Assembly: GCA_019925105.1 (NCBI GenBank)
Contig: JAHGAU010000017.1
Location: 434,001-498,000 of the forward strand
Source: Niebla homalea
Lineage: Eukaryota > Ascomycota > Lecanoromycetes > Lecanorales > Ramalinaceae
Length of the DNA: 64,000 nt
Reading direction: 5' to 3'
The translations under genes and the position numbers were made by a program. Position 1 is the first letter of the stretch, and each line of letters starts with the position of its first letter. The notes below the pieces were generated by a model, which was not told where the DNA came from, did no database searches, and worked only from the letters and a program-made list of their open reading frames with translations. Shown here one piece after another: positions 10,128 through 21,149 of this stretch.

Positions 10128-10857
10128 ATGAAGTCGTCGATTGCTACCTCGCTCTTCCTGCTCTTCGGAGCCATCAACGCTCTTCCTCAGCCTGAACTCG
10201 AGAAGCGAGCTGATCCAGACATGGTTCCAGTCACGCTTCTTCAATTTCCGACATCGTCATTCACATGCGGTAAGTATCTCTGCCCATCATCACCCTACCG
10301 GAATCTGTGTCGTGAGAAGCCAGACATCCTCGTCTGCCTCCTCCCTTCTTCATCCTACAATCACTACTCGAAAGATCACCTCGGTGCAGCCTGTCCCGCC
10401 CAACAATCGACTGCCGATCAAAATGTATTGCCAAGACTCTAACATTCGTCTTACAGGCCCCAACCAGTACACCAACCACGACGTCTACTTGGCCGCCCAA
10501 TACGGAGTCCTCCTCGAGAACTCCAATCCGCCCCAGTACCGCGGGAAGAAAAGCAACATGTACCCCAACGGACGCTTCCCCCATCCATTCCTCGCCAATC
10601 CCAACGGGCACGGCCTTGCCTTCCAGCCCAATTGCCCGGCCAACGATGACATCCGGAAGTCGTACCCGCTCGTCAAGAACGGGCCCTACAATGGCGGGAT
10701 CTCGAACAACAACAAGTGGGGGAATGATAGGGTGGTCTACACCTGGGAGGAGGGCGAAGTCGACAACATCGGCCATCCGCAGGCGACTTTCTGTGGTGTG
10801 ATGACGCATTCGGGGTCGAGTGATGCGAACTCGTTTGTATTGTGCACAACTCCATAG
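10128..10857 (+). CDS. Secreted RNase T1/N1-fold protein lacking catalytic Glu
   Basis: Exons 10128-10269 and 10457-10857 join through a 187-nt intron (GTAAGT donor, CTAAC branch at 10438-10442, TTACAG acceptor), giving 180 residues. Residues 1-19 are a signal peptide, followed by a Kex2-type LEKR site at 24-27. The mature part follows the guanyl-specific RNase N1/T1 fold: a FPHPF strand, an NDRVVY strand with Arg139, and GVMTHSGSS with His165. Cys47, Cys107, Cys160 and Cys177 could form two disulfides. Of the family's catalytic residues, His90, Arg139 and His165 are kept; the Tyr position is Phe88 and the general-base Glu aligns with Ser116. The protein is therefore probably weak or inactive as a nuclease. 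Such RNase-like proteins are known as fungal effectors (RALPH class in powdery mildews). The alignment around Ser116 is by eye. Confidence 0.8.
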
Positions 10858-11063
10858 AGAGAAGGCTTTCGTATTGCAATAACAGGCAAGCTGGACTCCA
10901 TTTGGTGGTTTCTGTGTCAATGGGGAATTGAATCCCTGTGCTTTATGTAGAGTAGCATGTAAGACTATCCGCACACCTTTCCATTTCCCGGATTTGAAGC
11001 TTCTGTCTCTCTCTCCGTGCCTTTTACTCACGTACTTTTGCCATTGGAAAACATCTCTTTGTT

Positions 11064-11318
11064 TTGAATCTACGCCATCTTCCTCTTCATCTTCAGCAAA
11101 AAGAAGACTCACCCACCCCTCCCCAGCTCGTCCGAGATCTCTCACAGGATCGCTTTGGGATCACAGATGGGCAACAACAACTTGATGTCGAAAACTGTGC
11201 CGAACACACCATTATGCTCAGAAAGAACACGCAAGTCAGCACCGTGTTCAGCAAGAGTGACTGGGGAGAGATTGGAAGAAAATGTGCTTGGGCGCCCGCC
11301 CAACCACAAACGACGTAG
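11064..11318 (+). pseudogene. Possible orphan exon or gene relic
   Basis: This frame reads like real protein in its last 55 residues (RFGITDGQQQLDVENC, then HTIMLRKN and KSDWGEIGRKCAWAPAQP), ending in TAG at 11318. A CTCACAG acceptor-like word lies just before GATCGCTTTGG. No matching upstream exon with a start codon was found, and the frame has no ATG at its beginning. It could be the last exon of a small secreted-protein gene, a relic, or chance. I do not recognise the family. Confidence 0.25.
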
Positions 11319-11355
11319 TGGCGGTAGTATGTATGAGACTTGAAAACTCAAGCCC

Positions 11356-11438
11356 TTTTTGGCCGCGATGTTTGGCCGTGATCTTTGGCCGCGCTTTTTG
11401 GCCGTGATCTTTGGCTGCGATCGTTTGGTTGCGATCGT
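11356..11438. repeat. Tandem TTTGGCCGYGAT repeat
   Basis: Six imperfect copies of a 11-15 nt unit built on TTTGGCCGYGAT. The last two copies read GGCTGCG and GGTTGCG, as if C has changed to T progressively, which fits RIP-style or deamination decay. Confidence 0.75.
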
Positions 11439-13343
11439 AAGAGAAGGGAATGACGGACGGGCTCGCTGGGACTAAAGTTGTGTAATGTACTTATATAAAA
11501 GAGCGTTGACAGTATCACGACCATTAATCGACACTTGAGAGCGATACGCCGTAAACCTATCAGGGGAAAAAAGCTTTTATACATTTGCAAGGACAAGCAA
11601 AACTGCATCCAGGGAGAGCATCAACCGATAGAAGCTGGACTCCTCTCAATTTGCAAAGACCAGACAGCGTCTGAAGCGTCTAAAAAGGGCAGCAACCGGG
11701 CAAAAGCCTCCACCCAGCTGACCGAATTCTGAATCTCCCCTCCCTTACATTTCATCTCCTTCACACTGCCAGTGTCGGACTAAAATGATGTTAGGTTCGG
11801 TCAATCTGTAGTAATTGAGTGGAGACAAGTTGCTAAATTGCCTGCCGTCAAGAAGGCTGTGATACGAGCATGATACGGGGTATCAGAGAGGAGTACATGG
11901 TGTCGACGGGGAGCTTTGGGCTCAGGCACGATTCTATTCATGTATGGGATAAGTCATAGTACTATCATTGCGAATTATGTGAGCTGTAATAATGTAGGTA
12001 GGGAAGCCCTTGTTGAGTAAGGTTGCAGACCGCTTGCCAAGATGTAGTCAAAAAGCTTCGCCACTAGGTGCTAGCATCGCATTTGATTCAAGCTTGTCAC
12101 TGCATGCGTGGAAAGTGAGATCTCCGGAAGAGCTTTATCTCAAGGAGTGAGGCCATATAAAATACATGAGAGATATTGATGGGGCGCGTTGCTTCAGATG
12201 TCTCAGGCTTCTCTTCTTAGCTTGAGCCTCACGTCGCTTTCGCCTTCTCACATGGCATCCTAGCTGCTATTCACCAGAGCCGCGTTGGTCGTTTATCTTC
12301 TGATAATTTGTGATCTCATGGTAGGTGAAAGTCATTGCGGAAGGTATCCATCTCCTGCGCCTGAGACGCATAAGAGGTATATCGGGCAGCAATCAAGAAT
12401 CATCCTACAGGATCAGACAAATTAAGCCCCAAAGTATGACCACTGACTCTTGAATTCGAGGATATTGAATGCAGGTACATTTGATGAATGATCTCACATG
12501 CCATCCATCCACGTATTTTTTGGCCTTCTTTTGATTCAACCAAAAGCTTCGGACATGATGGATCCCTTCATTCCGCCTCATGGTCTGCTCCTACTGCTTT
12601 CAGAGACAAAACACCGAATCAAATCATCGTCGACTACCACCCCCCAAGGAGTGCTTAAGGATCAGAGTATTGACTGCGCCCATCATGGCGAGAAAGACGT
12701 CCAGTCTCTCGATGCTGCTCCGCCAAATCTTCACCGCATTACTGGTCCTGGATGAGGAGCATGCAGCAGCCTCGTTCAATAGTAATGTCGATAGAGCTAC
12801 TACCATGATGGCGTCGAATGTCATCATGGCAAGGAATGGCATCCTCGCTCGCATCCAAACAGAAGTGGAGAGGCTGGCAAGGACGTTCAACAGTGGCGCT
12901 GCTCGCAAACACTGGCGTCGATCATGGGTAACTGTATCAACTCAGGCTTAGGCATAGGTTGAATATTTTGATGAGGGAGTTCGATGCTTTGGAGCGGATC
13001 ATTCATCCTCTGAATTCTCCTCCTCAATGAACTGGCTCGTTTAGGAGTCAGCAAGATCCAGATGATTTTTTCCTGCAGGGACCACACACACCACAACTAC
13101 CTCTCTCTATTCAAAAAAACATAATTGAATAAATCAAATTTCAAGAAAGAAATCATGTATTCCTTTAAAACACTTGCAAAAACATCTCAACAGCTACTAT
13201 CTCCAAAAAAAAACAAAAAACAAAAAAAACAAAAAATCCGAGCAATGTTGAACATCTGAGAAATCCCCCAGAAAGTCAGTCGGCCAACAATTTTCATTAT
13301 CAAGGTCACATGCTGCCTCCAACCCAGAAGAAGAAGGGGGATA

Positions 13344-13395
13344 ACTCAACCACTCAATCACTCCAACCACTCAATCACTCAATCAACCAATCAAA
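13344..13395. repeat. CACTCAAT-type simple repeat
   Basis: Several near copies of ACCACTCAATCACT lie head to tail. It is a small imperfect minisatellite in untranslated sequence downstream of the membrane-protein gene. Confidence 0.6.
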
Positions 13396-13963
13396 GACAG
13401 AGAGTACCGAGCACATCACAGAGAAGAAGCAGTAAAACCTCAACAAACCCACCCGAAGCTGTGAGCCATGCCATGAACTTCGATGACTAACTGATTGCAT
13501 GGTTCAGAGAGAATTGAGGAGCCTACGCAATCGAAACCCTAGGCAGGCAGGGGCAGATCACCATGCGACATCACATCATGGGATGTTTACTGGCTGAGCA
13601 AGTTATACCGCCGTCACTCCACCGTTGGGTCACACTGGGCTTAGAGCGGCAGGGCCGTTGATTGCCATGGTCTGGTGTTGTAGGATGGAACAGAGAAAAC
13701 CCCTCAAAAAAAACACCATCGCTTGCTTTGCTTTGAAATTTGCGACCCCCCTCCCACCCCCTTCCCTTTCTCACCCAAATGGAAAGATCCAATATTCCAG
13801 GAGTCGTGTGCTTCGTAATGTTACATAATCTCCGTCCCCACGTCTCTTCTTTTGCGTCTCCTTTGTCCCCCCCTTCTAGCTCCTCATCTATCCTATTGGA
13901 ACCTGTAATGTCTTCGGCCACCGAGCAAGCCCCCCCTTTCTACTTCTATTGCCTCCAAATTAT

Positions 13964-15543
13964 CTATGGAATCGGCGTACTCTCCACGACCTGAATCTCC
14001 GGCAACTCGATCCCACCGGTCTGTACTCTCACACTGGGCAACCTCGGTGGGCCGCCCTCGTCGGTGTTGTCCACTGTAGGACTGGTGTAATCCGGCGGGG
14101 AGTCGTAATCCGGAGGCGGTTGATCTGGACTGTCACCGGCGTTGTTGCTTCCGCTACTACCAGGGGTATCGTTGCTGTTGCTGTTGCTTCCGGTCGTGCT
14201 CTCCGGCGTGACAATGAATGGCACGGGATGTGGGTTGCCGTTGTCACGACGATCGGTTGAGGAGGTGGTGGGCGTCAATTCCAGCGCCGTGTTGCTACCG
14301 TCCTCGGATACATTGGAGCTGACCACCGACTCCGCGCTCGCAGCACGGCTGTGCTGGCGGCCATGGCGTGGAGTAAAGACGGGCAGGCGGAAGCGGGATG
14401 TGCGGCGGGGATGGCTCTCGTTCCTCGCTGATGCGCCCGAGTCACCGCGCGCTCTGTTTGCACCGGGTGCCGTAGTCGTGCTACCTGCGATACTGGCTGC
14501 ACTCCCCAACAGCGGCAGATGGTCCGAATCCACGCTATCAGCGCGCAATCGACTCCCATCGTGCCTTGCCAGCCCCAAATCAGCATAACTCACGCTACTG
14601 ATCCGCTGATCCCGACTGCTCGCTCTGGCGTGGTGTTCGGCGATAGCTTCCCTGCTACTCCCCGGTAACGCCAGCGTCGTCGTCGAACTCCCATTATTGT
14701 TGTTGTTCCTACCGCCCTCACTACCAGAGCCGTTCGAACCAGCACTAGCCCCACTACCTGCCCTCGCCCTCGCCCTCCTCTGCGCATCCAATCTGAGTTG
14801 TTCCACGCGTGCCCAGTCCCCTTGCTCCCTCGCCTCCGCCCTCAGTCGCCTTCTTTCATTTCTGGCATCAATCTCGGCGCGCCGGAGCTGGCGGATGCGA
14901 AACAGTGAGTCCATGTCCTCTTCTCGGCGCGCTTCCTCCTCCTCGGCAGTCTCGGGGAACTCAATGACGGTATCGACGCCAGCCCGCTCGCCTTCACGGG
15001 CAATGAGACGTTCATCCTGGGCCGGGGCAGGTTGGTAGGCGGGAAGGGTGAGGATGGACCGGACGGAGCCGCGATTGCCGGGGGCGTTGCGGTTGACTGA
15101 GGGGGAGTCAGTGTTGCTGGCAGTGTTTGTGGTGGTAGTAGTGGTCATTTGGGTGTTGTTGGTGGTGCTGCGGGTGGACGTGTAGGATGTTTCTTCATCG
15201 CTCGGCCTGTGGGAGGCATTTCTTGTCCGGTTACGGCGGCCGAGGTGGACGAGGTTGATGGGAGACCAACGGGAGGGGGTGGAAGGCTGATGCGAAGGGG
15301 TCTTGTAGGAAGGAGGACGGCGTTTGTACCACCAAACATAGACGGCGACAGAGATGAAGAAGGTGCCAACAGCGGCGGTGATGCCCTGAGCATTGAGATA
15401 TCATTAGTGAGCGACTCCCCAGCAAATTTCGAGGTTGGACGAGGTCCGAGAGGGTGACCTACGATTAGAATCGGACTCGTGTTAGAGCTGCCCTCCGCTC
15501 GTCGGACGAGATGTGGAGAGATATGCATGTTGGTGGTGATCAA
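13964..15543 (-). CDS. Single-pass membrane protein with disordered tail
   Basis: Exons 15543-15463 and 15385-13964 join in phase 0 (GTAGGT donor, CTCAG acceptor) and give 500 residues. A short N-terminus of about 24 residues precedes one transmembrane helix (PILI, then GITAAVGTFFISVAVYVW) ending in WYKRRPP, so the large C-terminal part is probably cytosolic. It contains a charged helical segment (RRAEIDARNERRRLRAEARE) of a type found in many ascomycete proteins. Long Ser/Thr/Asn-rich disordered stretches follow, and the end is LPEIQVVESTP. No enzyme domain is visible. This is a conserved fungal family of unknown function; a sensor or cell-surface signalling role is only a guess. The splice join is well supported because it rebuilds an uninterrupted membrane helix. 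Confidence 0.75.
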
Positions 15544-16318
15544 AGGTCTTGAGGTTGCGGCATCAATGTTTCAAGAGATTCGGAGAATCGGAAGATGATC
15601 ACGAGGGCAGGTCATCGTACGGACATTCTGGGACAGGCCTGTTTAAAAGTAGGATTTCCTCAATCGAAGTACATTGTCACTCGCCTAGGACTATGCAAGC
15701 TCCGTCAACACATGCACAGTATTTCTGCGCGACAATGAGTGAAATTGATGGTAATAACTTTTAAAACCAGAAACTGGGCAGGGTCGGGGAAAAGTCTTGG
15801 AAAAGTCATGGAAATGCAGGCCAAATGCAAGGTCAGCCCTAGCTCTGGTGGGGGGAGCTGATCTCACCAAGATTGCCACGTCAAAGTTACGGCGCATACT
15901 TTGGAGTAGAATGAGATTCTCCATAGTGTTTCAGGATTTGGCTTTGTTTACACATTGTATACACATTCGACATTGGAGACATTGAATTGAACTAATTTTC
16001 AACGTGTCAAACGCCTTCAACGAAACGCTTCCAGATGTCTCTTTCGGTGCTTTCCCGGTACCTGTTCCATTTTTAGGTCCAAGGCCGGCGGCTAGAGACC
16101 GAGGGGACCGCCTAAAGCCAGGAACGAATTTGAACACAAATGCCATGCATGAGGACATGACCCTTTCTCATTTCCTCTATCGAGCGTACCTTGTCGGTAT
16201 CATTGCCTCGGATGCGTTACCCATAGGAAGCAACTCCTCCAGATTGACCCGCTTGTAATAAGAAATATGCCCAAATCTCTGCACTCATCATCAGCTTCCA
16301 ACTGGCTTTCGGGATCAA
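15544..16318. other. Intergenic region
   Basis: About 775 nt holding the promoter of the membrane-protein gene on its left side and the 3' region of the F-box gene on its right. Short open frames on both strands show no recognisable protein. No repeat stands out. Confidence 0.4.
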
Positions 16319-17800
16319 CTAGTCCAAAGGCGCAGTGCTTACCACCCAATACTGTGCCAGAGTATCTCGATCCTTCATGATCAGTTCCGACTCAATGAAC
16401 CGATCCTTCTCAAACCCCGTGTCAGCCACATGGCCCATGCTTTTGACCACTCGAGCACCCTTGAAAATGGCTTCATCTGCAATTCGTATCAAGCCAGCTG
16501 CGCCGATATCGTCTGCGAACCAGGTACATTCCCCTCGAGGGATGTTGGGATCTCCTGTCAATTTGATGGCTTCCAGTCTTCCAGAAGGTACAGGCTCCCC
16601 GTCTGCATCCAGGTTTGGCTTCCCCATATCACTACCTTCGTCCACGTCGATTGCCGAGTCGCTCGTCCTCTCGTTGGTCTCATCTTGATCGATGAATGCA
16701 ATGCCAGATGGTAGTCCAGATGAAGAAGAGCCTCTACGGATCGGAGCAAACCTCTGACGATGTCGCTTCGCTTTTTGCGTCACCAGCAGGAACTCGCATT
16801 GATGAACGGAGTAGTCGCCAACCCAGACTCCTTGCCATGGTTTCTCTTTACTCGGCGTGTAGGACTCTTCCAGTAAAGAGCTCCACGTACTGACCTCCTC
16901 CGCAACGCCCAAGTAAGTCGGCGGTCTCATGTTGCTGCACTTGCGGAGACGGAACGCTCCAGCACTCGCCTGAGCCAGAGAACCTGGCCGTTGCGTGGGA
17001 TTGCCGAATCTGCTGGGGCTCGGGTTGCGAACACGATCATCTGCTGGGATGGTAGGCGGGGGCCAGAGGAACATGCTGCGATGTTGACGGTGAGGGGGAA
17101 TGCGGGTGCACAGAGATAGAAAGGAGGTGATGCTGCCTTCGGCCCCAGTTGCCATCTTGATCTCCTTCTGCAACACATTCTCATGATTGCCTTCATGAAG
17201 CTCGAGGTTGATGACAAAATCATTCATCCAGAGACAGGTAGATGGATTGAAATCATGCACCAGTACATTCTGATCCTGAGTCCATTGACGCCATGTGCGA
17301 TGACCTTGCCTGGCCAGTAGTCGGTGCGCCTCAATGCTTCCTGTCTTGTGGTTGTAGCGGACGATGACAATGCCCCCAACATACCGTTGATCTGAAAACC
17401 ATAATTTGTGTTTCACGAGGAACCAGTAAGGATGATGAGCGATATAGAGGCTCTTCCAGCTCTTGGCTGGGGCATGTGATGGCAATTGAGTCTCGGGGGG
17501 AACATTCTGACGGACAAAGGCTTCCCAGAGAAGATCATTATGTGAATGTGAACGCAAATGATGTGACGTAGCTGCGAGAATAGATAGGTCGATAGGAGAT
17601 AGAAAGGAGAGGATATGCTGTATGATCTCTGACGGCAAGGTTTCAAGCTTGGATGGTAAGTGACCTCGTTGTTCCATTGACCTCATATCTGAAGTGGCGA
17701 TGGAAGGAGGAGCATTGGATGGAGACTTGAATAAAGCGATGAAAGACTCCATCCTCGGCAGCAATCGATGGAAAGAAAGTATGGAACTGACGTATAACAA
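16319..17800 (-). CDS. F-box protein, FBXO31-like
   Basis: A single exon of 493 residues. Residues 52-95 form a clear F-box (LETLPSEIIQHILSFLSPID, then LLWEAF), which binds Skp1 and places the protein in an SCF ubiquitin ligase. Downstream WFLVKHKLWFSD, GGIVIVRYNHKTGSIEAHRL and PWQGVWVGDYSVHQCEFLLV match the substrate-binding barrel of FBXO31-type F-box proteins, common in filamentous fungi. No WD40 or leucine-rich repeats are present. A second possible start is Met17. The C-terminal part includes an acidic disordered insert between the last barrel strands. Substrates are unknown. Confidence 0.8.
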   Translation of the reverse strand: MLYVSSILSFHRLLPRMESFIALFKSPSNAPPSIATSDMRSMEQRGHLPSKLETLPSEIIQHILSFLSPIDLSILAATSHHLRSHSHNDLLWEAFVRQNVPPETQLPSHAPAKSWKSLYIAHHPYWFLVKHKLWFSDQRYVGGIVIVRYNHKTGSIEAHRLLARQGHRTWRQWTQDQNVLVHDFNPSTCLWMNDFVINLELHEGNHENVLQKEIKMATGAEGSITSFLSLCTRIPPHRQHRSMFLWPPPTIPADDRVRNPSPSRFGNPTQRPGSLAQASAGAFRLRKCSNMRPPTYLGVAEEVSTWSSLLEESYTPSKEKPWQGVWVGDYSVHQCEFLLVTQKAKRHRQRFAPIRRGSSSSGLPSGIAFIDQDETNERTSDSAIDVDEGSDMGKPNLDADGEPVPSGRLEAIKLTGDPNIPRGECTWFADDIGAAGLIRIADEAIFKGARVVKSMGHVADTGFEKDRFIESELIMKDRDTLAQYWVVSTAPLD

Positions 17801-18517
17801 AGGCCGTGGAGGGACTCTTGAATCAGCTTCCTAGCTTGGGAATTATGAGATCATGGCGGCCATGGCTCCGAGTCAATATGGATTAAATGTAATGGACCAT
17901 TTGCTTTCGACCTGCCTACTTTTCCGAGACTGCTGGTCATGCGTGTCATGACTTCACAAGCTCGCTTTTTCGATAGGTAGATTGTTTTGGGAAGGTGACA
18001 TGCAATCGTGGCTCCATTGAACAAACCAATTGGCTTTGCAACGTGGACACGGTAGGAGGAGAGAGATTGATTGTTAGCAGCGTCTCCAACCACCTTTAGC
18101 CACTGCGGAGCATCAGCGATCAGAAGCTATTGTCTGCATATCGGAGGTCGAAGATCTTCCTCCTTAATGCACGATTGATTCTATGCAGGCATCTATTTCA
18201 GGCCTATCAACATGCATATGGGGTATGGACTGACCGGGATAGTCAAACTATGCACTCAAGAGTAGGTGGCTTCTGTGTGATCTTAATGTGTCATTGATAT
18301 TTGATCTCGTATACATCGAGTTCTGTACAGAGTGGACTTGCCCACATACACAACATCTCTCCGAGAGAGGCTGCCAGGGAAGAGGAAACCCAAACCCCAA
18401 GCTTTCCGCCACAAACGCCCATGAAAATGCTTGCCCCTCGCCTCATCATCTCTTCCACAGCTCCTCAGATTCAGTCGCATGCTCGCAAATTACATGAAAT
18501 CTTGTCAATTGGCCTCT
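17801..18517. other. Intergenic region
   Basis: About 715 nt between the start of the F-box gene and the 3' end of the coiled-coil gene. It must contain the F-box gene promoter; no TATA box, repeat or RNA gene could be identified with confidence. Confidence 0.4.
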
Positions 18518-20527
18518 TTAGTATTCAGTCATCATGGTGTCTTCATCCTCGTCCTCCTGCAGAATGCCGATGCCGCTGTCTGGTCGCTTCCGGCTACGAC
18601 TCTTCTTGCCACGGTGCACCTCCACGCCTTGATCAAATCCTTCAATCTGATCCGTGTCGCGGAAGCGACCGCCAGTCGTCGGTGTCAACAGGCCTTGATG
18701 CTCCATCACGTCGGCACCTCGCTTCTTCGAGTCACTGGCCCAGGCATCTCTGATGCCTTCGGCGCGCGCAATGCAGTGCTTCATCTCGGCTTGCACAGCA
18801 GCGACAGATCGCTGGCAAGCCTCCTTTTCCTCTCGCAGCTTACGCGTAAGCACCTCGCTGATCTGGTCAGCTTTCTCGTATCGTCTGTCGGAGTTGCGCG
18901 CATTGTGGCGTAATTGGCCATTTTCATTCTTTAGTGACGTTATCTGTTGGTCACGATGACCGGAAATTGATTCGAGACCACGAATGATCTGCTGCTTTTC
19001 GTGAACTGTATCCTGGAGTTCCTTTTCACGCGTCCTTAGCTCCTTGATCCTCTGCTCGCGTTGTTCGACTTGGAGCTCTGCGGTTTGACGACCCAGAGTC
19101 TCAGCGGCGACATGGCACTCCAGATCAGCGACGGCTTCATCCGTGTCAGACTTCAGCTTCGACATGGCCTCATGATGCTCCGACTCAATTCTGTTGATCA
19201 GCTCTTCTAGCTTGCCGACTTCAGTGCGGTAGCTATGCAGAGCATTCTGGAGTCTCTGGATCGATCGGTCCTTATCGACGCTGGAGCTTTCTAGTTGAGT
19301 TACCCGGTTTGTGTTGTCCTGCAGGTCATCCTCCAGTTCTCCGATCCTATTCTCTGCTTCGGTAGCCCGGAGCGTTGCAGCTTCAGAATCGGCTCCAGTC
19401 CTTTCAGCATAAGCCCTAGATCTACCTAACTGTGCCAGAGTTGCATCGAAAGAAGCGCGCAGATTCTTCTCTTGCGTCTCTATCCTGGCGGTCTCGGTCT
19501 CAGCAACATCGACCCGAAATCGGAGCAAATTGATCTTGTCAAACATAGCGTCCAACAATTGCTGTGCATTCTCTGGAATCAGGCCCAGCGTGTTCTCACC
19601 GGGGAACAATTCCTCAAGGGTCAAACGCGCACGGCGTAGCGTCTCAATATCGTCGGTGTATTGATCAGAAGCTTGGACGGAAGCATCGACATATTGTGGG
19701 GGATCTGCAATGGCTGCCTCAGAATTCAGGACGCGAACATCATCAAGAGAGCTGCTCTCGAGGACGTCGGCGCTATCGTCGACAAAGATGTCCGAATCTG
19801 GATTGAAGGTAGAGTCATCAAGGTCCGGAGCCGTTGAGCTTGGAGAGCCACTTTCTCGCTCCTGAATTTCGTGCTCCAGCTCCTGGACTCGAGCCAAAGT
19901 ACGTCGAGCACTGCCTTCACCATCGGCCTCTGCGTGTGCCTGCTGCTTTTTGAGTATGTTGAGCTCCATCTTGACGTCTTCCAGCTCGCGCTTGATTGTT
20001 CTCTCTTCCTCCTGAATCCCGTTTTGCTCTTCACTGAGGTTGTTGCGTCGGAGCCGACGTTTGGTGCGGGTGTCCAGTATGTCACAAAACGCTGTGAACT
20101 GGATCTCGCCTGACAAAGGTCCGGGGGAAAAGGGAGGGGCCGGAGAAGGTAATGCGATCGCCTGAATGTTCGGCAGCGATGAACGCCGCACAAGCGTCGA
20201 GAAAGACCGAGGTGTACGTTGGGGTCGATAGGGGCCGAAAGATGTACGGTTGAAGGCAGGAGTGAGGCCGGTGGAGGATGCCCCTCCCATATCCACTGTT
20301 ATCTCTGGGCCAGGATCGGAAAACCGGACTTTCTTCTTAGGTTTAGAGGGTGTCTGGGTGAAGTCTGGTAACCCCTCGATCGAGTCATCCAATGGCTCAA
20401 CTTTGGGGACGGGGAGGGGTTCGGCGAGGGCAGAGCTTGAACGACGTTTCCGCCTGATGGAGATGGGTAAGTCATCAATGACGATTGGAGCTTGCGATTG
20501 TCCTGCGTTGTCCATTGTCAAGGCCAT
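18518..20527 (-). CDS. Conserved coiled-coil protein with PP1-docking-like motif
   Basis: A single exon of 669 residues. The N-terminal 130 residues are disordered and contain PIVIDDL (15-20), which looks like a SUMO-interacting motif, and KVRF (66-69) in a KKKVRFSDP context, a classic RVxF-type docking site for protein phosphatase 1. From about residue 150 to 620 the protein is almost continuous heptad-like coiled coil rich in Glu, Gln, Arg and Leu. The C-terminus is basic (GKKSRSRKRPDSG) then acidic. Homologues seem widespread in ascomycetes, but I cannot assign a name. A structural role at chromatin, spindle pole or septum is possible but unsupported. Motif roles are inferred from sequence only. 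Confidence 0.7.
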   Translation of the reverse strand: MALTMDNAGQSQAPIVIDDLPISIRRKRRSSSALAEPLPVPKVEPLDDSIEGLPDFTQTPSKPKKKVRFSDPGPEITVDMGGASSTGLTPAFNRTSFGPYRPQRTPRSFSTLVRRSSLPNIQAIALPSPAPPFSPGPLSGEIQFTAFCDILDTRTKRRLRRNNLSEEQNGIQEEERTIKRELEDVKMELNILKKQQAHAEADGEGSARRTLARVQELEHEIQERESGSPSSTAPDLDDSTFNPDSDIFVDDSADVLESSSLDDVRVLNSEAAIADPPQYVDASVQASDQYTDDIETLRRARLTLEELFPGENTLGLIPENAQQLLDAMFDKINLLRFRVDVAETETARIETQEKNLRASFDATLAQLGRSRAYAERTGADSEAATLRATEAENRIGELEDDLQDNTNRVTQLESSSVDKDRSIQRLQNALHSYRTEVGKLEELINRIESEHHEAMSKLKSDTDEAVADLECHVAAETLGRQTAELQVEQREQRIKELRTREKELQDTVHEKQQIIRGLESISGHRDQQITSLKNENGQLRHNARNSDRRYEKADQISEVLTRKLREEKEACQRSVAAVQAEMKHCIARAEGIRDAWASDSKKRGADVMEHQGLLTPTTGGRFRDTDQIEGFDQGVEVHRGKKSRSRKRPDSGIGILQEDEDEDTMMTEY

Positions 20528-21149
20528 TGCTGTTCAGCGCTTGTTCGATTGACTGTGAATATGGAGTGTGAGGAGGGAGAAGGTGAGCGAAGCTATCAAT
20601 ATAAACAGACGCGTAGCTGTCAACACAAAACGCTGCAAAAGTAAACAAAACACCAGGTGAGCTTTCCAAAAAGAAATGGTGGAGCAAAGTTTTACAACAC
20701 GCAGGCTGCTAACACATTGGTCAGGATTTCGCATGTAAACAAGAAGAGCCGCTTAACTTTCCTTTCCTGAGGCAGACATGCCAGTCTCCCAGTCACCAGT
20801 GAGGGGGCAAGGGGGGGCTTCAGGGAGATACCGCAGATCTGCGCATGACCAAGTCGCGCTAGGGACGCGCTCCAGGGATCGATAGGCCATTGCGTTCCCC
20901 TTTAACATCCCGAGCTTTACGAGCTTTACTGTGTTGGGGCTGGCAGACAATTTATGACTCTGATAAAGTACCGGACTTGGAGGTGTTCTCACCGGAAAGG
21001 TTGGAAGATGAATAGCTTCAATCGGGTATCTAAACCCGTTGTTCCGATCATGATATAGAAACAATGGCTCTCCAAATGTCGACGCTATGCTGTAACGCCC
21101 AAAATATACATGAGACTGAACCTTACACCTCCATCATAAGATTGAATCA
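20528..21149. other. Intergenic region
   Basis: About 620 nt containing the promoter of the coiled-coil gene (left) and the RAD2 3' region (right). No recognisable coding frame, repeat or RNA. Confidence 0.4.

Larger units (their letters stand above)
10858..13963. other. Long gene-poor region
   Basis: About 3.1 kb with no confident gene. It holds a possible coding exon near 11064-11318, a short tandem repeat (11356-11438), a TATA-like word (CATATAAAATAC near 12150) without a clear downstream gene, an A-rich tract with AAAACAAAAA runs (13187-13240), and a CACTCAAT-type repeat (13344-13395). A minus-strand open frame at 12624-12908 is hydrophobic but unsupported. The last part probably includes the 3' UTR of the minus-strand gene ending at 13964. 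Confidence 0.45.

Noticed and set aside
12580..12951. 123-codon plus-strand frame and opposite hydrophobic minus-strand frame (12624-12908)
   Set aside because: Neither shows family resemblance; overlapping open frames in a gene-poor region are expected by chance.
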